Assembly (NCBI GenBank): GCA_016787295.1
Contig: JAEUUX010000291.1
Coordinates: 23,508 to 87,507, forward strand
Length of the DNA: 64,000 bases
From: Chitinophagales bacterium
GTDB taxonomy: Bacteria; Bacteroidota; Bacteroidia; Chitinophagales; UBA2359
Direction of reading: 5' to 3'
The translations under genes were made by a program, and so were the position numbers. Shown piece after piece: positions 34,950 through 44,179 of this stretch. Under the pieces are notes generated by a model. It was not told where the DNA came from. It made no database searches and was given only the letters and a program-made list of their open reading frames with translations. How positions within the stretch are numbered: position 1 is the stretch's first letter; each line of letters opens with the position of its first letter.

Positions 34950-37900
34950 TTATGCCGTTAAACTTCTAAAATCGACCGGCACAACCGTAGAAACACCTTC
35001 TTCGTGCATCGTCACACCATAAATCACATCAACCGAAGCCATTGTGTTTTTGTTGTGCGTAACAATGATAAATTGTGACTCTTGCGAAAATTGGCGGATA
35101 ATTTTTGTGAATTTTTCTACATTCGCATCGTCAAGAGGTGCATCAACTTCGTCCAAAATGCAAAACGGAGCAGGCTTGAGCAAATACAGCGAAAATACCA
35201 ACGCCAAAGCCGTCAATGATTTTTCGCCACCCGACAATTGATTAATACTTTGCGGGCGTTTGCCTTTGGGTTTCGCAATAATATCTATTCCCGAATCTAA
35301 GGGATTATCGGCATCAATCAACACCAAATCGCAGTGGTCTTCTTCCGTAAATAACGAACGGAATACATGAATAAAATTTTCACGTACCTTATTAAAAGCC
35401 GTCATAAACAAATCTGTTGCCGTGGTCTCGATTTCTTTCATGTTTTGCAACAATGATTTTTTTGCCTGTAACAAATCATCGCGCTGCACCTGAATAAACT
35501 CAAAACGTTCGCTAATTTCTTTGTATGCCTCCATTGCCATCGGGTTAATTTCGCCATAATTATCCAACTGCTTAGATAATCGACGTACTTTTTCCTCCAA
35601 CTGCACAGGATCTTGCTCCGAATCAGGCTCGCGCGACAACAAATCTTCTACTTCCACCTTGCATTCTGCATACAAACGTTCTTTTACTGACAAAAATTGC
35701 AAATCCAAGCGGTTTCGCTCTTGTGCAATTGCTTGCAAAACCTGATTACTCTGCTCGCGGCTTCGCTGTTGCGTTCGCAATTCTTTTTCCAATTCGTCCG
35801 TAGCATTCCGCGCTGCATAATACGCTGTTTCCTGTTCTGTCAATTCAGTTTGTTTACTATCGCGCTTATTCATCAACCAAGCAATTTCATCGAGCAAATC
35901 GACCAATTCTGTTTCAAAACCTTTCACCTTTTCAAAAGTTGTTTGCAATTCTGCTCGGTTGTCTTCATATTGCTGTTGTGTTTCGTTCAGTTGTTGTTGT
36001 TTGTAGTCCAAACTTTGCGCAATAGTTGTTTGTCGGTTTTGTTGTTGATGAAACAAAATATTTTGGTCATTATAGTATTGATTCGCATGACTCAATTCAT
36101 TTGAAACTGTTCTATAATTTTGCTCCAACTCTTTGATTTGTCGATTTAGGTCGTCTTTCCGCTGTCTTGCCTCGCTCGACTGCATATTCAATTCTCCAAT
36201 ATCTTCATTAATTTCCTCAATTTTATCGGTAGCATTGCTTTGACGCAATTTATTTTCTCGCACAAAATTATTGATATTATCAATTTTTACTTTGCAAGAC
36301 ACCAATGTCTGGTTCAAACTATTAGCATGTTGGCGATGTTTTTGCAATTGCTGCTCGATATTTTTGCTTTGCTCGCGCGCGCCTGTTTCTTTTTGGCGTG
36401 TTTCGTTCCACGATTCCTGCAATTTTGCAGCAATCGCCTCATGTTGTTCAATATCTTTTTGTAGTTGGTCTAAATGTTGTCGCTTACCAATCCGTTTTCC
36501 TTCATAAGCACCCACCGACCCGCCTTCCAGCACATCAGGACGACGAATCACTTTGCCATTTTCCGTAATATAACTATATTTTCCACCCGAATTGGACAAT
36601 TCCATGTCCTTTTCTTCGTGAATAATATATACATTTTTTAACAAATATTGCAACAAAGGCATATATTTAGCATCAACAGTTTTCAAGATATCCAAAGCCG
36701 CTACGCCTATTTCGATAGGTGGTGATGAAGTCGCTGCATTTGTCATTGGTTCATAATCATTCAGTACAAAAAAAGCTGCTTTACCCTTCTGTTCTTTATC
36801 CAACAAAGCAATCGCCTGCATAGCTGTTTCGATATCCTGTACCACATAATAGTTCAGATAATTTTTCAAATAATTCTCTATTGCCAATTTGTAGCGTTCT
36901 TCGCAATTCAAAATATCCAACAACAGCGGGGCATTTGTGGTATTCCAACGTGCCGAATTGTTTTTTAGATACTTAATAGAGTCGGGAAAACCCTCTAAAC
37001 TATCCACCAAACTTTTCGTCAATTTATATTCGTTTCGTTTTGAGTCTAACAAACGGTTATTTTGTTGTTGTTCTTGGCGAATCTGCTCGATATTTTGCGC
37101 CAATTCTGCTAATTGTTGCTTAAAGTGTGCTTCTTGTTGCTGCAAATCTGCAAAAATATCGTCATGTTGTGTTATTTCGTCTTCAATAGTCTGTTTTTCT
37201 TTCATCAACATCTGCAAATCGCGCTGCTGGCTATCCACCTTGCTTTGTGACTCTTTTTGCTCCTTAAAAGCCTGTTCGCGCTGCGAATGTTTGATAGCCA
37301 AATGTTTTTCTACCTCAAAAACACGGTATTCAGCCTGTTTAAACTGCTGCTGCAAACCGTCCAATTGCGCCCGCATCGTCCTGTGTCGTTGTTTAACATC
37401 TTCCGTTGCTTTGCTCATTTCGTTCAAGCGATTTTTTGCATCAGCCACATCATTACCCGCTTTTTGCTGTTGTTCGCCCAACACTTCCACCTCTTTTCGC
37501 AGCGATGCCAGCAACTGTTCTGCCACCTGAATTTGTTGCGCCAATTGTTGGTCTTTTTGCTGCATAAAAGACACATTTTGCTGCACCAAATTTTTGCGAT
37601 TTTCCTTATCTCGCAACAAATCCACCAACTGATTAAATTCCTTTTGCGTACTTGCCAACTGTTGCTCTTGTCCAATCCAAGCCGTTTTTTCTCGCTCTAT
37701 TTGCGCCTCTAACTGCACAATTTGAGCATCTAACTGCAAATGCAAATCTTGTTGAGTTTGTTGTTGAGCGTCCACCAAACTTGTTTTTTGTTTATATTCA
37801 GCAATTTGAAACAAACCTAATTCGACTCTTAATTGTTTATATTCATCTTTAATTTGATAATACTTTTCTGCTCTTTTAGCCTGTTTTTCTAAAGTTTTCA

Positions 37901-38504
37901 AATTTTTCTCAATTTCCGCCAACAAATCCTCCACCCTTGTCAAATCGGCATCTGTATGTTCCAATTTTGCCAAAGTTTCTTTTTTGCGCGTCTTATACTT
38001 AGAGACTCCCGCCGCTTGTTCAAACAATTTTCGGCGCGAATCTTCTTTATCATTCAAAATTTCATCAATCATTTTTAACTCAATAATCGCATACGAATCG
38101 CTACTAATACCCGTATCCAAAAACAAGTTTGCAATATCTTTTAAACGACATTTCACATCATTCAATCGATATTCACTTTCGCCACTGCGATAAATAACCC
38201 GCGAAATGGTCACCGTTTTAAATTCAGTAGGCAACAAATTACGCGTATTTTCAAACGTCAACGACACTTCAGCCCGACCTGCCGCCGAGCGTTTTTTAGT
38301 ACCATTAAACAACACATTATCCATTTTTTCCAAACGCAAAGCCTTACTTTTTTGTTCGCCCAACACCCATCGAATAGCGTCAATCGTATTAGACTTGCCA
38401 CAGCCGTTCGGTCCAACAATACCTGTCATATTGTCGTTAAAATGTACCACCGTTTTATCGGCAAAACTTTTAAAACCCTTAATTTCTAAGGTAGTCAGTT
38501 TCAT
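34950..38504 (-). CDS. smc: Chromosome segregation SMC ATPase
   Basis: 1184 residues, the normal length. N-terminal head with Walker A GPNGCGKSNT (31-40), long coiled coils, a hinge around 500-660 (LEGFPDSIKYL...VLEGGSVGAYEGKRIG) and the C-terminal head with signature LSGGEKSLTALALVF and Walker B FCILDEVDAPLDDANV. SMC forms a ring with ScpA/ScpB and is loaded at ParB-parS sites; three parS sites lie 2.3 kb away. A consensus promoter 220 bp upstream would give a leader that includes repeat copy 2. Confidence 0.97.
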   Translation of the reverse strand: MKLTTLEIKGFKSFADKTVVHFNDNMTGIVGPNGCGKSNTIDAIRWVLGEQKSKALRLEKMDNVLFNGTKKRSAAGRAEVSLTFENTRNLLPTEFKTVTISRVIYRSGESEYRLNDVKCRLKDIANLFLDTGISSDSYAIIELKMIDEILNDKEDSRRKLFEQAAGVSKYKTRKKETLAKLEHTDADLTRVEDLLAEIEKNLKTLEKQAKRAEKYYQIKDEYKQLRVELGLFQIAEYKQKTSLVDAQQQTQQDLHLQLDAQIVQLEAQIEREKTAWIGQEQQLASTQKEFNQLVDLLRDKENRKNLVQQNVSFMQQKDQQLAQQIQVAEQLLASLRKEVEVLGEQQQKAGNDVADAKNRLNEMSKATEDVKQRHRTMRAQLDGLQQQFKQAEYRVFEVEKHLAIKHSQREQAFKEQKESQSKVDSQQRDLQMLMKEKQTIEDEITQHDDIFADLQQQEAHFKQQLAELAQNIEQIRQEQQQNNRLLDSKRNEYKLTKSLVDSLEGFPDSIKYLKNNSARWNTTNAPLLLDILNCEERYKLAIENYLKNYLNYYVVQDIETAMQAIALLDKEQKGKAAFFVLNDYEPMTNAATSSPPIEIGVAALDILKTVDAKYMPLLQYLLKNVYIIHEEKDMELSNSGGKYSYITENGKVIRRPDVLEGGSVGAYEGKRIGKRQHLDQLQKDIEQHEAIAAKLQESWNETRQKETGAREQSKNIEQQLQKHRQHANSLNQTLVSCKVKIDNINNFVRENKLRQSNATDKIEEINEDIGELNMQSSEARQRKDDLNRQIKELEQNYRTVSNELSHANQYYNDQNILFHQQQNRQTTIAQSLDYKQQQLNETQQQYEDNRAELQTTFEKVKGFETELVDLLDEIAWLMNKRDSKQTELTEQETAYYAARNATDELEKELRTQQRSREQSNQVLQAIAQERNRLDLQFLSVKERLYAECKVEVEDLLSREPDSEQDPVQLEEKVRRLSKQLDNYGEINPMAMEAYKEISERFEFIQVQRDDLLQAKKSLLQNMKEIETTATDLFMTAFNKVRENFIHVFRSLFTEEDHCDLVLIDADNPLDSGIDIIAKPKGKRPQSINQLSGGEKSLTALALVFSLYLLKPAPFCILDEVDAPLDDANVEKFTKIIRQFSQESQFIIVTHNKNTMASVDVIYGVTMHEEGVSTVVPVDFRSLTA

Positions 38505-38527
38505 AATAAAAAAGAAAAAAATTAATT

Positions 38528-38631
38528 ATTTGGGCGTTTCCCCGTTGGGGTCGTGCTGTTCTGGGCTTCGCTTCGCTGCGGTGCTTCGCAAGCTACGCAC
38601 TGGCTAACGCCACCCGCCACATCACTAACGC
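38528..38631 (+). repeat. Dispersed GC-rich repeat, copy 2
   Basis: Shares nearly its whole length with copy 3 (40958-41062, opposite strand) and the same block order with copy 1. It lies between the predicted smc promoter and the smc start, so its reverse complement would be in the smc mRNA leader. Confidence 0.85.
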
Positions 38632-38671
38632 AGCTTCGCGCCGCCACCGTTTTGTCCTTTACTTTTTTTCG

Positions 38672-38691
38672 AAGCCCTAACGGGCTTTTTT
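38672..38691 (+). terminator. Short terminator-like hairpin after repeat copy 2
   Basis: aagccc / gggctt stem with a 4-nt loop and a T run on the plus strand. No plus-strand gene precedes it except the repeat, so it could end a short transcript of the repeat. Confidence 0.4.
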
Positions 38692-38724
38692 CATACACCC
38701 CAAAATTTATGGCGTAAGAACTTG

Positions 38725-38755
38725 CAAAGATACACCTTTTTAGGCAAGATTCAAA
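38725..38755 (-). promoter_or_regulatory. Promoter of smc
   Basis: Minus strand: TTTG (38752-38755), 19-bp spacer, TATCTTTG (38725-38732), a full consensus match. The smc ATG is 220 bp downstream. Confidence 0.65.
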
Positions 38756-38891
38756 ACAATGTAATTTATCTTTTATTTCCAACAAAAATGGCTATTATCT
38801 GTTATTGTGGGCAGATAATAGCCATATCTATGTATCCATACAATCATACAACCCTCCAAAAACCAGCGGATTTGGTATTGCAAAAATCGTT

Positions 38892-40751
38892 TTATCGTCC
38901 CAGATGCACCATCAACACCGAAATATCAGCGGGTGTAATCCCACTAATACGACTTGCTTGTCCCAAGGTATTGGGTTGAATGCGGTTCAATTTTTCGCGC
39001 GCCTCCGCCGACAAAGACGTAATTGTTTTGTAATCAAAACCTGTTCGCAAGCGAATATTTTCTAAGCGCGACATTTTATCTGCCATTTCTTGTTCTTTAG
39101 CAATATAACTCGCATACTTGGCTTCTATTTCAGCATGTTGCAAAGCCAATTCGTCAAATTGTCCCAAGTATTCACCCACTCTACCAATACCCGCCAAAAG
39201 CTGCATATCCACATGCGGACGCAATAAGATGTTTAACAGCTTGGTTTTGCGTTCGATGGGCGCCGATCCCACCGATTCGAGCAAGGCATTTATATCATCT
39301 GGGGCAACACTCCATTGTCCAAAATCTTCCAAAACAGTGGACGCATTGTTGATTTTTTGGAGCGTTTTGGTCAAACGTTCATCATTTGCCAAACCCAACT
39401 TGTGTCCAAGTGGCGTAAGGCGTACATCTGCATTATCCTGCCGCAACAATAAACGATACTCCGCCCTTGACGTAAACATACGATAAGGTTCTTCGGTGCC
39501 TTTGTTAATCAAATCGTCTATCAAAACCCCAATGTAGGCTTCGTGCCGATTAAGTACAAATTCGTCTTGTTCATTAATTTTTTGGTGAGCGTTGATTCCC
39601 GCTATCAAACCCTGACAAGCCGCCTCTTCATAACCTGTTGTGCCGTTGATTTGTCCTGCAAAAAACAGGTTTTCTATCAATTTGGTTTCCAGTGTTGGCT
39701 TTAATTGTGTTGGCGGAAAAAAGTCATATTCGATAGCATATCCAGGACGAAACATTTTGGCATTTTCAAATCCCGGAATTAGCCGCAAAGCATCGTATTG
39801 TACTTTTTCGGGCAGCGAAGTCGAAAAACCATTGACGTATATCTCAACCGTATGCCAGCCTTCGGGTTCTACAAAAATTTGGTGACGTTCGCGTTCCGAA
39901 AAACGCTCGATTTTGTCTTCAATTGAGGGGCAATAACGCGGACCTAAACCTTTGATACGTCCTGCAAACATTGGCGATTGTGCAAAACCTGTACGCAAAA
40001 GTTCATGCACTTTGTCGTTGGTATAGGTTATCCAACAGCAACGTTGTTCTTTGGGTTTTGGTGTATCCAAATATGAAAAACGTCCAGATGGTTCATCTCC
40101 CTCTTGGATTTCCATTTTGTTATAATCCAAGCTACGTCCGTCGATGCGTGGCGGTGTTCCAGTTTTCATGCGTCCGCCTTCGAACCCGAGTTCGAGCAAT
40201 TGTGCAGTAAGTCCTGTTGCGGCTTTTTCACCGATTCTCCCTCCACCAAATTGTTTTTCGCCGATATGTATAATACCATTTAGGAAAGTTCCATTGGTCA
40301 ATACAACAGATTTGGCAGCAATTTCTATTCCCAAAGCGGTGCGAATTCCCACTACACGATGGTCTTTGACCACTAATCCTATTGCCATTTCTTGCCAAAA
40401 ATCTATATTAGGAGTTTGTTCGAGCATATTTCGCCATTCGGCAGCGAACAAGGCTCGGTCGTTTTGGGCGCGTGGGCTCCACATAGCAGGACCTTTTGAG
40501 CGGTTCAGCATTCGGAACTGTATCATGGTTTTGTCGGTGACAATACCTGAATAGCCTCCCAAAGCATCAATTTCGCGCACAATTTGTCCTTTTGCTACGC
40601 CACCCATAGCAGGATTGCAAGACATTTGTCCTATGGTTTGCATGTTCATGGTGCATAGTAGCACTTTTGAGCCTAAGTTGGCGGCGGCGGCGGCGGCTTC
40701 GCAACCCGCATGTCCCGCTCCCACCACAATAACATCATATTGATTAAACAT
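38892..40751 (-). CDS. mnmG: tRNA uridine-5-carboxymethylaminomethyl modification enzyme, FAD subunit
   Basis: 619 residues from ATG 40751. Starts with the FAD-binding Rossmann motif [21 protein letters not shown], followed by [30 protein letters not shown] and the NAD-binding region, and ends with the helical domain ([29 protein letters not shown]). With MnmE it modifies wobble uridine of tRNAs. An earlier in-frame ATG at 40826 would include the parS sequence and lies upstream of the promoter box, so it is rejected. Confidence 0.97.
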   Translation of the reverse strand: MFNQYDVIVVGAGHAGCEAAAAAANLGSKVLLCTMNMQTIGQMSCNPAMGGVAKGQIVREIDALGGYSGIVTDKTMIQFRMLNRSKGPAMWSPRAQNDRALFAAEWRNMLEQTPNIDFWQEMAIGLVVKDHRVVGIRTALGIEIAAKSVVLTNGTFLNGIIHIGEKQFGGGRIGEKAATGLTAQLLELGFEGGRMKTGTPPRIDGRSLDYNKMEIQEGDEPSGRFSYLDTPKPKEQRCCWITYTNDKVHELLRTGFAQSPMFAGRIKGLGPRYCPSIEDKIERFSERERHQIFVEPEGWHTVEIYVNGFSTSLPEKVQYDALRLIPGFENAKMFRPGYAIEYDFFPPTQLKPTLETKLIENLFFAGQINGTTGYEEAACQGLIAGINAHQKINEQDEFVLNRHEAYIGVLIDDLINKGTEEPYRMFTSRAEYRLLLRQDNADVRLTPLGHKLGLANDERLTKTLQKINNASTVLEDFGQWSVAPDDINALLESVGSAPIERKTKLLNILLRPHVDMQLLAGIGRVGEYLGQFDELALQHAEIEAKYASYIAKEQEMADKMSRLENIRLRTGFDYKTITSLSAEAREKLNRIQPNTLGQASRISGITPADISVLMVHLGR

Positions 40752-40774
40752 TCTTGAAGGTGCTTTTTTGGCAG

Positions 40775-40782
40775 CAAAGATA
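40775..40782 (-). promoter_or_regulatory. -7 promoter box of mnmG
   Basis: TATCTTTG on the minus strand, 24 bp before ATG 40751, between mnmG and the first parS site. ParB binding nearby could affect it. Confidence 0.55.
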
Positions 40783-40806
40783 CGGATAATAATCGGAAAA
40801 GCGCAA

Positions 40807-40822
40807 TGTTCCACGTGAAACA
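40807..40822. promoter_or_regulatory. parS: parS centromere site 1
   Basis: TGTTCCACGTGAAACA, identical to the Bacillus-type parS consensus bound by ParB/Spo0J. Confidence 0.9.
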
Positions 40823-40860
40823 TCAAAGAGTTTTATTGGTTTGTTGTATTTACTTTGCAA

Positions 40861-40876
40861 TGTTCCACGTGAAACA
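40861..40876. promoter_or_regulatory. parS: parS centromere site 2
   Basis: A second exact TGTTCCACGTGAAACA, 54 bp from site 1. Confidence 0.9.
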
Positions 40877-40911
40877 TTGCAAAGCGATATTATTACAAAG
40901 GCTCTCTACAA

Positions 40912-40927
40912 TGTTCCACGTGGAACA
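40912..40927. promoter_or_regulatory. parS: parS centromere site 3
   Basis: TGTTCCACGTGGAACA, a perfect palindromic variant, 51 bp from site 2. Confidence 0.88.
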
Positions 40928-40957
40928 TTCGGCAATCTTTTTCGTGGGGGCGGTAGC

Positions 40958-41062
40958 GCGTTAGTGATGTGGCGGGTGGCGTTAGCCAGTGCGTAGCTTG
41001 TCGAAGCACCGCAGCAAAGCGAAGCCCAGAACAGCACGACCCCAACGGGGAAACGCCCAAAT
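40958..41062 (-). repeat. Dispersed GC-rich repeat, copy 3 (inverted)
   Basis: Reverse-oriented relative to copies 1 and 2. Reads atttgggcgtttccccgttg from the right end. It differs from copy 2 at only a few positions. Copies 2 and 3 thus flank mnmG and the parS cluster in inverted orientation. Confidence 0.85.
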
Positions 41063-41165
41063 ATTTTTTCTGTACTCAAAAGATGATTGTTTTGTGTGAG
41101 ATACCTATTTTTTTTTATTTCATAAATTATTGGCTTGGGTGCGCCAATTTTTCAGTTTTTTGCCG

Positions 41166-41173
41166 TATCTTTG
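41166..41173 (+). promoter_or_regulatory. -7 promoter box of the small membrane protein gene
   Basis: TATCTTTG, 36 bp before ATG 41209. No clear -33 box. Confidence 0.5.
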
Positions 41174-41208
41174 ACGGCTGAATTCATCATAATCTTAAAA
41201 GACTTAAA

Positions 41209-41439
41209 ATGGATATTGTAAAAGTTTTTGCCATTGTTTTGACTATTTCAGGCATGGTCTTGCTTACTTTTGCGTGCTTGGCTTTTGTTCAAGGTAGTGG
41301 TACTCTTTTGGGTGTTGATATTGCCCAGCGTGGCTATACAGTAGTGCCTTTTTTGTTGGGCATGATTTTCTTTTTAGCGGGCATCTATTTGTTCAAAAAC
41401 CTGCTGTCTGGCAGCACAACACGTCGCACGCGTGACTAA
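41209..41439 (+). CDS. Small two-TM membrane protein, unknown function
   Basis: 76 residues with two hydrophobic helices (about 4-27 and 44-66), a short Gly-rich loop and a basic tail (TTRRTRD). I do not recognise the family. It has its own promoter box and is followed 53 bp later by the peptidase gene on the same strand. Confidence 0.75.
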   Translation: MDIVKVFAIVLTISGMVLLTFACLAFVQGSGTLLGVDIAQRGYTVVPFLLGMIFFLAGIYLFKNLLSGSTTRRTRD

Positions 41440-41492
41440 GTTTTATTAACTAAAAAAAGTAAAACATCTTTTTATCAACCGAAAAATTTATC

Positions 41493-43187
41493 ATGAAATT
41501 CTCAGATTTTCATTATGTCCGTCCCAATATGGAGCAACTTACTATTGATTGGGAGGCATTAATCAGGCAGTTTAACGAAGCGCCTGATGCTGACGAGCAA
41601 ATCGAAATTATGCGAAAAATTAACCAACTACGTTTGGATTTCGACTCAATGCTCAATATTGTGTATGTCCGTTATAGTGGCAATACGACCAACAAGGAGT
41701 ATGAAGCAGAGCAAGAGTTTTTTGACCAAAACTCGCCTTTGTTTCAAGAATTGGTTAATCATTTTTATAAGGCTATGTTATCCTCCAAGTATCGCCAAGA
41801 TTTGGAAGATCATTTTGGTAAGCATTTATTCAACATTGTAGAGGTGAGCCTCAGAACTTTCCACCACGATATTATCGAAGACCTACAACGCGAAAATCAT
41901 TTGGTGAGCGAATATACCAAATTGGTGTCTTCCGCTAAAATTATGTTTGAGGGCGAAGAACGCAATTTGGCTGGTTTAACCCCATTTGAAATGTCTATTG
42001 ACCGTGATATGCGCCACCGTGCAAGCGATGCTAAATGGCAATTCATGGCTTCTTGTACCGAAAAAATTGATGCTATTTATGACGAACAAGTGAAGTTGCG
42101 CCATAAAATGGCAAAGAAATTGGGTTTTAACAATTATGTAGAGTTGGGTTATTTGCGCATGTTGCGAACCGATTATGACTCAAAAATGGTGGCGGATTAT
42201 AGACAACAAGTATTGGAAAATGTTGTGCCTTTGGCAAACGAATTGCGCCAACGCCAAGCTCGTCGTATTGGTTTAGATGACTTGAAATACTATGATTTGC
42301 CAATGCACTTCCATTCGGGCAACCCCACACCCAAAGGCTCTCCTGAGTGGATTGTACAACATGGCAAAGACATGTATGAAGAACTGTCGGACGAAACAGG
42401 CGAATTTTTTAATTTTATGATTGACAACGAACTGCTCGATTTGGTGACACGCCAAGGTAAAGCAGGCGGCGGATATTGTACCTATATTCCGAACTATAAA
42501 GCACCTTTCATTTTTTCTAACTTTAATGGAACTGCTCACGATATTAACGTTTTGACACATGAAGCGGGACACGCTTTTCAGGTATATATGAGCCGTAATT
42601 GGTCTATTCCCGAATATCAGTGGCCTACTTACGAAGCCTGCGAAATTCATTCTATGAGTATGGAATTTTTTGCATGGCCTTGGATGGAGCGTTTCTTTGA
42701 GCGTGATACACCCAAATTCAAGTTCGAACATTTGAGCGATGGTATCTTATTTTTGCCCTACGGTGTGTCGGTTGACGAGTTTCAACATTTTGTATATGAA
42801 AATCCCGATGCCACGCCGCAAGAACGCAAACAAGCTTGGCGCGAAATCGAGAAAAAATACTTGCCTTGGGTAGCGTATGAAGGTAATGTTTTTTTGGAAA
42901 CGGGTGGTTTTTGGCAAAAACAAGCGCATATTTTTGCGAACCCTTTCTACTATATCGATTACACATTGGCGCAAATTTGTGCTTTTCAATTCTGGCAAAA
43001 AGCTAACGAAAACCGCGAAGATGCTTTGAACGATTATATTCGTTTGTGCGAAGCAGGTGGTAGTAAACCTTTTTTGAGTTTGGTGGAATATGCCAATTTG
43101 AAATCTCCTTTCCAACATGGTTGTATTGCTGAAACCTTAGTGCCTATCAAAAACTTCTTATCAACTATTGATGATATGGCATTGTAA
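41493..43187 (+). CDS. M3 family oligoendopeptidase F-type metallopeptidase
   Basis: 564 residues. Zinc motif H356-E-A-G-H360 (THEAGHAFQ), third ligand in the downstream EACEIHSMSMEFF segment, both typical of M3B oligoendopeptidases. No signal peptide, so it should degrade short peptides in the cytoplasm. An intrinsic terminator follows. Confidence 0.94.
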   Translation: MKFSDFHYVRPNMEQLTIDWEALIRQFNEAPDADEQIEIMRKINQLRLDFDSMLNIVYVRYSGNTTNKEYEAEQEFFDQNSPLFQELVNHFYKAMLSSKYRQDLEDHFGKHLFNIVEVSLRTFHHDIIEDLQRENHLVSEYTKLVSSAKIMFEGEERNLAGLTPFEMSIDRDMRHRASDAKWQFMASCTEKIDAIYDEQVKLRHKMAKKLGFNNYVELGYLRMLRTDYDSKMVADYRQQVLENVVPLANELRQRQARRIGLDDLKYYDLPMHFHSGNPTPKGSPEWIVQHGKDMYEELSDETGEFFNFMIDNELLDLVTRQGKAGGGYCTYIPNYKAPFIFSNFNGTAHDINVLTHEAGHAFQVYMSRNWSIPEYQWPTYEACEIHSMSMEFFAWPWMERFFERDTPKFKFEHLSDGILFLPYGVSVDEFQHFVYENPDATPQERKQAWREIEKKYLPWVAYEGNVFLETGGFWQKQAHIFANPFYYIDYTLAQICAFQFWQKANENREDALNDYIRLCEAGGSKPFLSLVEYANLKSPFQHGCIAETLVPIKNFLSTIDDMAL

Positions 43188-43240
43188 GAGGTATTTTGTT
43201 TTACTGTTCTTTATTTAAAACATTATTTTTAAATAAAATA

Positions 43241-43272
43241 AAAACCGCCTGCGTTTTTGTTCAGGCGGTTTT
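43241..43272 (+). terminator. Intrinsic terminator downstream of the M3 peptidase
   Basis: 11-bp perfect stem aaaaccgcctg / caggcggtttt with a T-rich downstream side (ttttattta). Confidence 0.85.
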
Positions 43273-43302
43273 ATTTATACATAATATTAAATTTAATAAA
43301 AA

Positions 43303-44136
43303 ATGGAAAATATTTTACAAAAAATTGATACTACAGCTCAATTTCTGCAAAAATCCACATACGGTTTTCAACCACAAATCGGTATTATTTTAGGAACAGG
43401 TTTGGGTGAGTTGGCGAATCACATAGCTGTCGAGTATGTTTTGCCCTATAACGAAATTCCGAACTTTCCTGTTTCTACTGTAGAAGGACATAAAGGTCGA
43501 TTGATTTTTGGTGAATTAGGTGGCAAAAAAGTGGTGGCAATGCAAGGACGTTTTCATTTTTATGAAGGCTATACTATGCAACAAGTAACGTTTCCTGTGC
43601 GCGTGATGAAAGCATTAGGGACAAAAGCATTGGTAGTTTCGAATGCAGCGGGAAGTACCAACGAACATATTTATAAAGGTATGCTAATGTTCATTACTGA
43701 CCATTTGAATATGCAGTTGAGTAATCCGCTAATCGGCAGACACTATGAAGAATGGGGTGAGCGTTTCCCTGATATGAGTCATCCTTACGATAGTGAGTTA
43801 TTGGAATTGGCATGCAACATTGCTGATATACATGGTTTTCCTTACGCCAAAGGAGTGTATGCAAGTATGACAGGACCTAATCTGGAGACCAAAGCCGAAT
43901 ATACTTATTTACACCGTATTGGGGCAGATGCTGTTGGCATGAGTACAGTACCTGAAGTGTTGGTGGCGGTGCAGAGTGGTATCCGAGTTTTTGCGGTATC
44001 GGCTATTACCGACGAAGGCTATCCTGCTGATAGGGTGAAACGTGTGTCGTTGGAAGATGTGCTGGATATTGCTAAAAAAACTGAACCAAATTTAACAATT
44101 TTGGTAAAAGAGCTAATTGAAGCAGTCAATCTATAA
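43303..44136 (+). CDS. punA: Purine nucleoside phosphorylase
   Basis: 277 residues, trimeric class II PNP. Motifs: IGIILGTGLGELA (phosphate-binding loop), MQGRFHFYEGYTMQQVTFP, VVSNAAGSTN, MTGPNLETKAEY and MSTVPE. It cleaves inosine/guanosine with phosphate in salvage. Followed 43 bp later by mutL. Confidence 0.95.
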   Translation: MENILQKIDTTAQFLQKSTYGFQPQIGIILGTGLGELANHIAVEYVLPYNEIPNFPVSTVEGHKGRLIFGELGGKKVVAMQGRFHFYEGYTMQQVTFPVRVMKALGTKALVVSNAAGSTNEHIYKGMLMFITDHLNMQLSNPLIGRHYEEWGERFPDMSHPYDSELLELACNIADIHGFPYAKGVYASMTGPNLETKAEYTYLHRIGADAVGMSTVPEVLVAVQSGIRVFAVSAITDEGYPADRVKRVSLEDVLDIAKKTEPNLTILVKELIEAVNL

Positions 44137-44179
44137 TCAATAATAGTTAACTTTTTGTTACTATATTTTTCAATAAAAT

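Noticed and set aside
35697..37712. Several hydrophobic or Cys-rich frames opposite smc
   Set aside because: They are antisense shadows of the Gln/Glu-rich coiled-coil codons of smc.
38522..38785. 87-codon minus-strand frame across repeat copy 2
   Set aside because: Another translated repeat, not conserved with copy 1 in a way that suggests selection on protein.
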